Source: Poecilobothrus nobilitatus (Eukaryota > Arthropoda > Insecta > Diptera > Dolichopodidae). From it: DNA of 64,000 bases. The notes beneath the pieces were generated by a model. It had not been told where the DNA came from. It was given only the letters and a program-made list of their open reading frames with translations, and made no database searches. The position numbers and the translations under genes are program-made. Each line of letters opens with the position of its first letter. The stretch's first letter is position 1. Where the stretch lies: NCBI GenBank assembly GCA_947095535.1, contig OX352772.1, positions 122,455,067 to 122,519,066 of the forward strand. The letters are read 5' to 3'. This document shows positions 1 through 9,175 of this stretch, in pieces.

Positions 1-384
1 AGTTTTGACTCGGGGAGATGTTGCTAGAATGCGTCCAAAATTTCATTGATCTGGTTCGATAGATTTTCAATTTCCATAGCAGTTTCTTGTTCATATGAGT
101 TGAGTGATCTTGTTCATATGAGTTGATTGGTATAGAAAACAGAAATGTATGACATGCTTTCCAAAGAGAATTTTGACTCAAATGTAGTGGAAGGTTGAGC
201 TAGAACATTTATATTTTGGAAGTGTGTTGAAAGCAATGTCATTTTTTATATAGACAGCGATACCTCTTTTGGGTACAAAGTGTGAAATAAGTGAGTAGCC
301 GGTAACATTAAAGTTATCATTATGATTACTGATTTGTGTTTCACATAGGGCTAAAATTGCTGGTTTAATTGAACTAAGTGGCAC
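1..384 (-). pseudogene. Non-LTR retrotransposon endonuclease fragment
   Basis: Positions 384-178 read as an APE-type endonuclease segment, containing ALCETQIS (the ETQ block holds a catalytic Glu in this family) followed by a GYSLISH...KRGIAVYIKNDI stretch typical of Jockey/CR1-like LINE ORF2. The frame stops at 178-180 and similarity seems to continue in another frame down to about position 1 (FESKFSLES, then INEILDAFQQHLPESK). The fragment runs off the left edge and is broken by at least one frameshift. Family recognised by motif only; the clade is uncertain. Confidence 0.7.
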
Positions 385-800
385 TCAACGGCATGAAAAT
401 TTGTTTGCGACCCGCGTATATTACAAAAATTAACATTAAAATAACATAAAAATTTAATTTTGTTGAAAAACAATTAATATAAAACAAAAAAAGCAAAAAA
501 AATTAGAATAGCGTTGAAATTTAAATTCAATTTACAATTATAATCAAAATCAGAATTAAAATGGAATCAGAGTTGAAATTGTAATTGTAATTAAAACCAG
601 AATTAAAATTGAAATCAAAAGTAAAAGTGTACGATTTAAATAACCCGAGTTTGACAACACTTTAAAATAAATTACTATCAATAGCAATATTTTAATATCA
701 ATACTGATATTTCAATATTTTAATATTAATATTAATATTTTGCTTTGAGCGAGCAAACGGTTTATAACAACGTTCAACAGTTTTTAATATACACTTTTAA
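385..800. other. AT-rich spacer with degenerate short repeats
   Basis: No gene seen. Between about 530 and 630 there are loosely repeated motifs such as agaattaaaattgaaatc and aattgtaattgtaatt, and around 700-745 an aatatcaatattaatatt-like stretch. These look like simple-sequence drift rather than a structured repeat. Confidence 0.6.
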
Positions 801-995
801 GTGACCTTATTGAACGCAGGTGAAACTCACCAAAAGCAAAACTTACCACCAGAAATTTATAAATTAAATTACGGTAATAACTATGGTGGTATAAAAAAAA
901 AATTGAGCGAATTGAAAGTCAAAGAAAAACACCAGCATCCATCATACGGGTGGAAGGGAGATAGATATATAATTGTTTTGTTTACGACAAATTGA
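801..995 (+). other. Short open frame of unknown function, possible exon remnant
   Basis: A 64-codon frame ending in YGWKGDRYIIVLFTTN and a TGA stop. There is no ATG at its start (it opens on GTG) and a ...cacttttaag acceptor-like sequence lies directly upstream, so it could be a terminal exon or transposon scrap. The end faintly recalls the last strand of a 2-oxoglutarate dioxygenase fold (G.RY.lVlfT), but this is an impression only. No partner gene is visible. Confidence 0.2.
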
Positions 996-1245
996 TATTA
1001 AAATGAAATAAGAAATAAAAAAACAAATGTAAATTAATGTAAACAAAACCAACCGAGCGCGTTTAATTAGAAGTTATAATTTTAATTGGAAAATTAAAAA
1101 TTATTCTAATTTAATATATATGTAGTTAAAAAAATCAAAAATAAAAATCAAAAAAAAAAATTCTAATGTGTAAATAATTTTATAATCGAAAGTAAAATAA
1201 GAAAAAAAAATTGTAAAATGTTTGTTATATTATAAAAAAAAATAC
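996..1245. other. A-rich spacer
   Basis: Homopolymer A/T runs and no reading frame; nothing recognisable apart from being the 3' flank of the gag remnant. Confidence 0.6.
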
Positions 1246-2176
1246 TTATCCTGCCGCCATTGGAGTGCAGGGATATAATTCATCATCTGTGGGGAACTTT
1301 GAATTGCATAGATCTACTTCTGACATATAATTCATTCTTTGTAATTTTGGATTTGGTGATTTCCCTGATTCATCACGATTGTTTGTGGGTCCATTATTAA
1401 AATTACTAAAATATATGGGGTCTTGTGGTAAAGCCTGTCCAATATTCCTGTTCCTGTCTATTTGTAGGCCGTGGTTTTGGTAATTGGTAAGTCTTCTCTG
1501 TTGTGAAGTTTTATGATCAACATCCATTGGGACTACTACATTATTACTAGAAACTATTGGTTGTCGATTGTGTTGAGTTGGTTGTCGATTGTATTGAGTC
1601 GGCATTATCTCATATTTATGTTGATACGATCTATTATTCTTCGTTGAGGTACCCGCTGCGAAAGTTTGAGCAAATTCATATCGTTTATGGTTTACCTCTA
1701 ATTCCTGGGCAATGGCTAAAGTGGTTGGCAGATCTGCAGGTTTCGACGAAAACAATATAACATATATTGGTCGACGAAGACCCGAAATAAAGATCCTAAG
1801 AGCATTTGCTCTGGCAACCTCATTAAGGGCATTCACTAACTCGTCATTGCTGCCATTACTCATTATGTGCTTATTAATTATTAACGTCAAATGTTTATTT
1901 ACGGAATTATAATATTCTGTAATAGATGAATTACCCTGTCTTAAAATACTTAATTCATTTTCCAACACGTGTATAGGTCTCTTATCTGAATATGCCTGTT
2001 CCAGTCTTGATATTATCGCTTTAAAATTTAGTACGGTACTGAAGGAAGAAAGGATAGCATTAGCTGGTCCTAATATTTTGTTTCGAAAAATTCCTGTTTC
2101 TTGTTGAAAAATTCTTGTTTCGTTTTTTCTTACCAGCGCCAATTAGGCCTTCAATTTGCTCCTTTGTTAGAGACAT
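1246..2176 (-). pseudogene. gag: Ty3/gypsy-type gag remnant
   Basis: A 298-codon frame (2142-1246) encodes an LTR-retrotransposon Gag: an alpha-helical capsid region with RPIHVLENELSILRQG, ALRIFISGLRRPI and SSKPADLPTTLAIAQELE blocks, then a Gln/Asn/Arg-rich tail without a visible CCHC knuckle. The natural start is probably the ATG at 2176-2174 (MSLTKEQIEGLIGAG), which is in another frame, so there is a frameshift near 2120-2135. A primer-binding site about 680 bp upstream on the same strand supports the orientation. Nothing of pol follows, so the element is truncated on its 3' side. Confidence 0.8.
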
Positions 2177-2850
2177 TATATTATAACTGATAATTAATTT
2201 AACTTTAACTGATAATTATTTTCAATTGAATTTAAAAGGATTTCTTTTAATCTGATTTTATTATTTAATACCAGCTTAAATGTAATATAAAGATAATTTT
2301 TAAATTCTAAAAATTTAACAATAAAATATTTAATTTTAATTTTTAATTTAATTTTTTTTAAATTTTTAAATATTCTAATATTTCTAGTTTTTAATTAACA
2401 GATTTGTAATTTTATTTTTTGATTCTTTATTTAAAAAATTTAATTGGTTTTCTTTAATTTAAAAACTTACATTATATTATAAATGTTCATTTGATTTGAT
2501 TTGATGAAGCAGGTGGTGCCCTTAAATTTAAGCAGTCGTCAGGTTGTCTGCTTTGCTCTTTGGTTCCACAAGTTTTACTTCCTGTTGTTAAATATTGTAT
2601 GTTCGTTCCTTTTATGGTAATATAATACTGTTAGTAATTGTTTTATTATATTTTTTTGGAGTTCGTAATGTTTTTTTCTTATAGAAAATTTTTATCTATT
2701 TTTTAACACCCTTTTTATTATATTATCTTTAAGCAGGAATTTTATTTTTATTATTTCTATTTTATTTTTATTCCTCTTATAAGGAATTTTTTAATACAAC
2801 AAAATACAACACTTTCTTTTAAAAAAAACTTTAAGTAAAAGAACACTTGT
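2177..2850 (-). other. Leader of the gypsy-type element, non-coding
   Basis: T-rich stretch between primer-binding site and gag. A partial internal echo of the LTR edge (taacagatttgtaa) occurs at about 2397-2410. No coding signal seen. Confidence 0.5.
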
Positions 2851-2868
2851 GCCCCACGTTGGGTGCCA
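2851..2868 (-). promoter_or_regulatory. Primer-binding site, tRNA-Lys(CUU)-like
   Basis: Minus-strand tggcacccaacgtggggc matches the complement of the tRNA-Lys(CUU) 3' end at 17 of 18 positions (one A for G). It lies where the 5' LTR of the gag element should end; only about 40 bp of possible LTR (2869-2907) remain before an unrelated dispersed repeat begins. Confidence 0.7.
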
Positions 2869-2907
2869 ATTAACAGATTTGTAGTTCTGTGGTAGAGAAT
2901 ACTGTTT

Positions 2908-3460
2908 TTAGCACATTTCCAAAAAAATTTTGGAAAAATGTGCTTATTAGTTTCCGTCTGTCTACAAAATTTTAACCATGGGTAGGTCTCATAAAAAAAA
3001 AATTTTGTGGAAAAACTTTTTCATGTAGCCCCATCCATTACGGAGCTACAGCACCGCAAACTTTGAAAAAGTCCTATATTTAAATGCATATATCTTATGT
3101 TCTGCTTAAGATTTTTTCACTCTGAAAACGTCATTCGACAGGCATTTTTTTTACCTTTCTAAATTAATATCAAAATTATACAATTTCTTTAAATTTAGTA
3201 TTTAAATTTACCGTTATGTGAAAACCAAATTTTGCATGATTTTTGTCCTTTCATAACTCCGGCACGCTTTGAGATAGAGGCTTGCAATTTTGAGACAAGA
3301 AAGAACTTTTAGAATTAGTATAAGTTTGCTCAGAACATTTTTTTGAGCCACCCCCTGTTTATGAGCTATTAGGGCTCAAAAATTGAAAATTTGCTATTTT
3401 TACGCACCTGTAACTTAACCACCTGTACAAATTTTCCCTCGGCAAGACATAAAAATTACA
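2908..3460 (+). repeat. Dispersed repeat fragment (family also at 32.4, 45.6 and 56.9 kb)
   Basis: Begins gcacatttccaaaaaaat and contains gtagccccatccattacgg, accgttatgtgaaaacc and gcacctgtaacttaaccacc. Diverged versions recur at 32370-32830, 45610-45700 and 56880-57330 in the same order, so this is one interspersed family. In the 56.5-58.1 kb copy it forms the interior of a complete element. No coding capacity. Confidence 0.7.
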
Positions 3461-3984
3461 GCTCCAGTAATATATTTTTACTAACGGTTTTTCTTACATA
3501 AAACACAACTTTAAGTTCCGTTTTCAATTTTATTCTGATCTTTTAATTTTACAATTTTATAACTTTCAAATTCGGAAAAATCACAACAATACCAAAAATA
3601 CATAATATTTAAATTAAAATATTGCACTTATTAAAAATGTTATCATAAGTATTATTTCAAAATTAAACAAACAGACTAAGAAATATTAGTAATTAATTTA
3701 ATACAATTTTAGTTTTAATACAAATTTTATCATTACGCAAAAAATTACATTATCAGCATTTATTTCACCTAATTTATTTACGGTGAATTATTGAACTCAA
3801 ATTAAACAATTTAAAAGAAATAATAATTAGCCTCTCTCAGCACTTACTAAGTTAAGTCTCAGTTACTTAGTTAGTCTCTTAGCACTTACTCTAATTAAAC
3901 AACTGTTTATTATTGTGAAATGAAAGAAAATATATTGTAATTTGTAACCAAGAGCATTAATATCATTAATATGAAGTAATTTGT
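3461..3984. other. No gene recognised
   Basis: AT-rich. A short local duplication of cttagcacttactaagtta/tctcttagcacttactcta type is seen at about 3835-3895. Nothing else supportable. Confidence 0.5.
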
Positions 3985-4227
3985 ATGTTTGTGTTAACTT
4001 ATACAATAGGTATTTGTCTACTTATCAATTACGTATTAACAATTCCAATTTAGTGCATATTCCAATTCATAACCTACAATGTCTTCTGTCATGTTACATA
4101 TTTTTACCTCCTAGACTTTATAATGTTTTGCCTAATTATATAAAACAATGCAATGAAATTATGCGCTTTCTCAAAAATGTCAAAATCTGGTTATTTGAAC
4201 ATAATCACAATCAAGTTATATTATAAA
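3985..4227 (+). pseudogene. Non-LTR retrotransposon ORF2 C-terminal fragment
   Basis: The frame ends STYQLRINNSNLVHIPIH...FLPPRLYNVLPNYIKQ...FLKNVKIWLFEH, the usual C-terminal pattern of Jockey/CR1-clade reverse transcriptases (R.NN.l.iP ... P+lyN.LP ... F...vK.WL). The N-terminal part is missing, consistent with 5' truncation or decay. The stop is followed by T-rich DNA rather than a clean A tail. Confidence 0.65.
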
Positions 4228-4617
4228 AATTTTACAATAAAAATACCTAGTGTTTTGTATTTATTATGTTCTTATACTTATGTTATTTTCTTTTTTTTTC
4301 TTATGTTATTTTTTTTGTTGTGTTTTTTTTTATATCAGAAGTTTTTGAAAATTTTGTCATAACTATTATCTTTAAAAGTTAATCTTATAATTAATAATTT
4401 TATTTTATAATTAAACTTCTTTTTTGTTGTTAAATTTTTGCTGTCATAAATGATTTAACCCCTTATCAAAACAATATTATATATACATATATACGTATAT
4501 ATACGTAAATAAAGTTCATTTCTATTATGCATTCAACACAAGTTGTTACTCAACTTCTGAATGTAAATGTGCAAAAAATTGAATTATTAAATTTATAATA
4601 TAGTTGAAAGTATATAA
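4228..4617. other. T-rich spacer with a short (ta/ac)gtatata microsatellite
   Basis: Alternating tatacatatatacgtatatatacg near 4478-4508; otherwise homopolymeric T/A. No reading frame of interest. Confidence 0.6.
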
Positions 4618-4997
4618 ATGAATTGTAATTTGTATTTATTTCTGAATTTTATAAATAATTTTGAATTTAAAAAAAAAAATTACTCAGCAGTTCAGATATT
4701 ATTTGGTAGAAATACTAGATCAATTCTACCAAATAAAGAATCGAAATTTACAAATTTATTTTATAAAAAAGTAAATTCCAATTACAAAATCAAAAATCGA
4801 AGGATAAAACATATTATGACAAAAAATCAAAAAGCAAAGCCGAATTCGTAATCGATGAAAACATCTATTACTAAGAAGGTAGGAAATGGGTCGAAGCCAA
4901 AATAATAAAGAAAGGCAAAGCAACGCGTTCTTATTGGATAGAGCTCAGTGATGGAAGTATATTACGCAGTAATTCAATATTTTTAAGAAAATCATAA
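4618..4997 (+). pseudogene. Ty3/gypsy integrase C-terminal fragment
   Basis: From about 4680 the frame gives SAVQILFGRNTRSILPN and KIKNRRIKH; after a frameshift near 4830 it continues AEFVIDENIYY, an in-frame TAA, EGRKWVEAKII and SYWIELSDGSILR...FLRKS with a terminal stop. This is the usual tail of gypsy-family integrases (chromodomain-like part ending R.n...LrkS). It is on the opposite strand to the 1.2-2.9 kb gag remnant, so the two are not one element. Confidence 0.7.
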
Positions 4998-5360
4998 ACA
5001 TTTTTTTTGTGACTACAAGCCGTACGTCTCATTAGAAAATACGATTAAAATTTAATGTTTAAAAAAAAAATAAAACATTTATTTTTGTAAAAATTATATA
5101 TTTATATATTTAAAAAAAAAAAAAAAAACTCACCAATTTCAAATTGTTCAACCTTTAATGAATTTGTAACCCTAATAAATAAGTTTGTTATTTTTATTAA
5201 TTATTATAAATACACATGTTTTGAATTGTTATATTTTACGAAATTTTGAATAAAATGAAAATAATTAAAAAATCCACTTATTACTTTATATTATATAATT
5301 ATTATTAATTTCATTTGAAAGTTTATTTCTTTTAAAAAATAAAAATATTTATATCAAATT
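4998..5360. other. AT-rich spacer
   Basis: Poly-A at about 5110-5128 and scattered A/T runs; no gene, tRNA or structured repeat seen. Confidence 0.6.
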
Positions 5361-5382
5361 ACCAACAAGTAAATATAACAGT

Positions 5383-5401
5383 AAGTCGATGCAACCGACT
5401 T
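5383..5401. other. Terminal hairpin of the dispersed element
   Basis: Perfect stem aagtcg/cgactt with a 7-base loop, placed at the 3' end of the 5.4-7.1 kb element. Equivalent short stems (agagt..actct; agttg.caact) end the copies near 52.71 and 58.10 kb. Confidence 0.6.
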
Positions 5402-5689
5402 ATTAATACCCTACACCTAAATAATTCGAATTAAATTAAAAATCCATAAATTTTTTTGGCAGCTGCTTGAACTTCTTCCCTTCTCTGTCTTATTCAACTC
5501 GAATTTCAGGAACGTAAAAGAGGCATCCTCTTGGGATATGTTTGACACCTTTGTAAAAAATTTTAAGTTTCTATCTTTATTAATTTCGAAGATTGTTAGT
5601 CCTTGGGAGGTGTGTTTCAGGTACCCGAATTGCCACTCCAATTCATCGAATCCATCTCACGAACATAAAGAAAACATGCCAGAACACCA

Positions 5690-6800
5690 TTGTACTAAAT
5701 TTAAAAGTTCTACTTTTGTTGGTTTTGGAGATATGCTCGTTGCTCTTGCGCTCGTCCGGAAGTTTCCAAAATACGAACCCACGGTTCAAATTCTTTCAAA
5801 TGTCAGTTTACAATTTTACAGAAAAGGAAACATAACAGAACACCTTTGTACTAAAAATAAAAGTTCTATCTTTGTTGGTTGTGGAGATATACTCGTTTGC
5901 TCTGGGGCTCGTCCGGAAGCTTCCAAGATTTGAACCCATGGAGCAAATCCTCTCAAATTTGAGAAATTTAAATCAAACATGAAAGAACACCATTCTGCCA
6001 AATTTAAAGGTTATATCTTTGTTGTTTTTGGAGATAATCTCATTTGCCCTGGGGCTCGTTCGGAAGCTTCCAAAATCCAAACCCATGGACCATATCCTCT
6101 TAAATTTCAAAAACATAAATCAAACGGGAAGGAACATCATTGTGAAAAATTTAAAGGCTCTATCTTTGTTGGTTTTGGAGATAATCTCGTTTGCTCTGCG
6201 GCTCCTTCGGAAGCTTCAAATATACGAATCCATGGTTCAAATTATTTCAAATGTCAGTTTCCAATTTTGTAGAAAAGGAAACATAACAGCATACTCTTGT
6301 ACTAAAAATAAAGGTTCTATCTTTGTTGGTTGTGGAGATATACTCGTTTGCTCTGGGGCTCGTTCGGAAGCTGCCAAGATCCGAACCCATGAACCAAATC
6401 CTCTCAAATTTCAGAGACTTAAATAAAACATGAAAGAACACCACTCTGCCAAATTTAAAGGTTATATCTTCGTTGATTTTAGAGATAATCTCTTTTGCTT
6501 TGGGGCTCTTTCGGAAGCTTCCAAAATCCGAACCCATGGACCAAATCTTCTCAAATTTTAGAGACTTAAATAAAACATGAAAGAACACCACTCCGTCAAA
6601 TTTGAAGGTTTTATCTTTATTGGTTTGGGAGATAATCTCATTTGCTCTGGTGCTCGTTCGGAAGCTTCCAAAATCCAAGCCCATGGACCAAATCCTCTTA
6701 AATTTCAGTGACATAAATCGAACGGAAAGGAACATCATTGTACAAAAGTTAAAGGTTCTATCTTTGTTGGTTTTGGAGATAATTTCGTTTGCTCCGGAAT
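5690..6800. repeat. Tandem repeat, 8 monomers of 147-156 bp with trimeric higher order
   Basis: The marker ggttttggag (with variants) starts at 5721, 5877, 6024, 6172, 6328, 6475, 6622 and 6769, giving spacings 156, 147, 148, 156, 147, 147 and 147. The longer monomers share an extra gaaaaggaaacataacag segment at about 5821 and 6271, so a three-monomer unit of roughly 450 bp is superimposed on the basic period. Conserved words include tcggaagcttcc and gaacccatgg. Confidence 0.85.
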
Positions 6801-7090
6801 CATTCGGAAGTTTCCAGAATCCGAACCCATGGACCGATTTTGTCCAGATTCGAACTTAGCCTTATTTTCGTAATTAGTAACCTACTATATAAATTTTATA
6901 AAGATAGCTTTATTAGTTTTTGAGTTATATTGCGAATGGACGGACGGACGGACATCGTTAAATCAACTCAGGAGCTGATCCTGATTCAGAATATATACAT
7001 GTCCATATCTAACTCGCTTCCTTTTGGTGGTTACAAACACCATACCAAAGTTAATATACCCTATACTTTAGGTTTAGGTTATAATTAATG

Positions 7091-7781
7091 GTTCTTTAAG
7101 AAGAAAGAAAAAGCAACAAATTTAAATATTAGTTTATAAGATAATGAATTTTAACTATTTATCACAAGCTCTCCTAAATATAAATTATAATTTAAATTAA
7201 TTTTTTTACACACAAAATAAATTACTGATAAATTTGCAAACCGGTTCACATTTGAGGTATGAAAAACATAATTAATACTCTTTCTAAAATTTTAAATATA
7301 AGAAAAATTATTGAAGATTGATAACTTGATAAGGAACTTGTTTTTTGTTTTTATTTTAAACCGAAAAAATAAGAAGAAGCAAGTGTAACCTCGTAAATCG
7401 TAATTTAAAAAAAAAAATCTTTTTTTTCACAAATCGATTCAAAAATTATTAATACACATCTCTTCATTTTACAGAATGATATATTTTTATTATTTTTCCC
7501 TAAACTTGAAAGTAGTGATACCTCGTATATCGTAGAGCAATTAAAACAAGCAGTGAAAACTCGTATAATCATATTGTATAAATTGTGTGTTTTCACTGTT
7601 TCAAAATTTTAAAAATGGGATTTCTGTTATTTATTTGCGAGTTGTCACAATATTGTTTTCTCAATATTAAAATTAAATTAACATGGTTAAATTCGTTAAA
7701 TTATTGTGTTTTGAAATTAATAAATTAAAAATGAGTTGTGATGGTTGGTTTAAAGAAATTTTTGGCGAATAAGAAAGTGAA
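7091..7781. other. Unit 1 non-coding segment with inverted repeat
   Basis: AT-rich. The part from about 7216 to 7350 is also present at the left edge of units 5 and 6. From about 7390 the sequence is specific to units 1-4. It contains cagtgaaaac at 7551-7560 and its reverse complement gttttcactg at 7589-7598, and spaced cctcgtawatcg words at about 7388 and 7520. The role is unknown. Confidence 0.5.
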
Positions 7782-8156
7782 ATGTATGAAATTATAGAAA
7801 ATCCTATTGAAATTATAAATTTGAATCTGTATGATAAACAAAAGGATAAACCAATTAGGTTTAGAGGAAGGGAGGAAGACAAATTAAGTACTTAATGAAT
7901 TCCAATTTTTATATTTTTCCAATAATAAAAGTGTAATAAAATATTCCTAATAGGCGAAAGAGAAAACGTTGCTAGAAGTACAATGAATTTATCTCAGATT
8001 GTAGCGGATGATTTACTTGATGATAGAAATGAAACAGATAAAAACTATGTATGTACAACTTCACCTGATTCATTCGATGATAATATGATAAAATGTATAC
8101 CACTCCAAATAATTCATTTCGCTTATGACTTTGTTTTGTCGTTGGAAAATTATTGA
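7782..8156 (+). CDS. Candidate two-exon small gene, unknown function (unit 1)
   Basis: ATG at 7782. Exon 1 runs to 7887, a possible GT-AG intron covers 7888-7953 (66 bp, acceptor ttcctaatag), and exon 2 runs to the TGA at 8154-8156. The two exons sum to 309 bases (102 residues). The protein would be acidic and hydrophilic (MYEIIENP, then MNLSQIVADDLLDDRNE, then TTSPDSFDDN). The last 20 or so codons are antisense to a Maverick gene, so the frame was captured or fused there. An upstream in-frame ATG at 7683 is cut off by a TAA present in all four units. No family recognised; this may be a chance frame. Confidence 0.35.
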
Positions 8157-8299
8157 TGCAGCAAAATTTTCAATATTAAATCCATTTTGAATTTTTATGG
8201 CTTATTTTTTATACAAAAAAAAATATAGCTTAATAAAAGGTCATGCGCTGGCTCACCTTTTTGTGTTTCAAATACTTCTGACTTTGTTGGTTGCTCCAT
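8090..8299 (-). pseudogene. Maverick small-ORF remnant, truncated (unit 1)
   Basis: Starts MEQPTKSEVFETQKGEPAHD at 8299 and continues, after a slip in a T-run, into sequence that is open in unit 5 (MDKKLAIKIQNRF...MNYLEWYTFY). Units 1-4 lose its last third where unit-specific DNA begins at about 8090. It lies directly downstream of the protease on the same strand. The function is not recognised. Confidence 0.5.
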
Positions 8300-8400
8300 T
8301 TTTTTCTTGTTTTAACTGATGAATTCTATTTTAGAATTTTGTATTTATAGTTTTTCTCCCACATTTTTAAAAAATGTTTCAAAATATTCTTTGTATTTTT

Positions 8401-8863
8401 TTATCGTTTTTTAATTGGGGATGATGTGTCTAATAAATTAAGAAAATATTTTATGCTTTTACGGAAACTTCGCATCCATAGATATACACAACAATAATAT
8501 CCGCAAACAGATGTTAAATTACTTTGTAAACGCTTATTGTTGAAAACAAAACATTTTGATTGATTTTGTAGAAATTTTATAATCTCATTGTGAAATGGCG
8601 CATTTCCAAATGAACCAAAATATTCTGCACACCCTTGAACTGGAACAAATATTGCTAGCCAATCTGTTCCTTTTTTAGCAGAAGTGTCGATATTTATTAC
8701 TAAAATAGCAGATTTTGAAATATTTTTTGGTATTTGATCAAGAGCAAAAACACCTTTAAATAGTTTACCTGTTGCAGTATTACATTTCAATACTATCGTT
8801 ATCTGAAGTGTATTCATTATTTTGTAAACGAGAAATATCAATTAGACGCTTTAAGTTTTCCAT
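8401..8863 (-). pseudogene. Maverick adenain-like cysteine protease, degenerate (unit 1)
   Basis: Resembles the adenovirus-type maturation protease carried by Maverick/Polinton elements. Blocks in order: FKGVFALDQIP, DWLAIFV, AEYFGSFG and CGYYCCVYLW. The nucleophile Cys is present, but the usual His before W is Asp and the acidic residue of YFDSFG is Gly, so it should be inactive. The likely start is MENLKRLID at 8863 in another frame, with a frameshift near 8840; the first ATG of the long frame is at 8817. It sits 3' of the capsid gene, as in intact Mavericks. Confidence 0.75.
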
Positions 8864-9175
8864 TTATTAACACTGTAAGGAATTTTTCAAGGAAATTTAT
8901 TAAGTTGTGAATTATTTTTTCGTTACCATATGCCCAAAAGAGTAATTCTCGATATCTGTTCTTTTTAAATCTCTGACAGGAAATTTATACTTTAATTCTT
9001 TTACAATCGTTTTACAGTTTTCTTTTATTCTATAGCCACAGCAAGGTTTTTTACAAATATTTTATTGGTGTCGTCCGTGCAGAATGGCAAGTCTACTAGA
9101 ACACAACTTGTTGTATAATGATGGGGAAACGAAATACTAATCATCTTTTTATATATTTAAGTAAACATTACGATT
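8864..9175 (-). other. Degenerate stretch between protease and capsid gene (unit 1)
   Basis: Short frames such as KFPVRDLKRTDIENYSFG (about 9000-8935) and LVDLPFCTDD (about 9100) suggest a decayed coding region in several frames, possibly the protease N-terminus or a small gene. Nothing named with confidence. Confidence 0.3.

Larger units (their letters stand above)
5361..7090 (-). mobile_element. Dispersed non-autonomous element with terminal hairpin
   Basis: Read on the minus strand, it opens with a tatagggtatatt-type end at about 7090, then tttgtaaccacc, gcgagttagatat, atgtccgtccgtccgtcc and taactcaaaaactaataaagct. It ends in agggtattaataagtcgg and a perfect 6 bp hairpin (aagtcg/cgactt, 5383-5401) plus ttacttgtt. 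Order and motifs match the elements at 51.3-52.7 and 56.5-58.1 kb, so these are one superfamily. No coding capacity; the small frames inside are produced by the tandem repeats. Confidence 0.65.

Noticed and set aside
5538..6859. Several frames on both strands with repeated FGDNLVCSGARSEASK-like text
   Set aside because: They arise from the 147 bp tandem repeat, whose period is a multiple of three, so frames persist without coding function.
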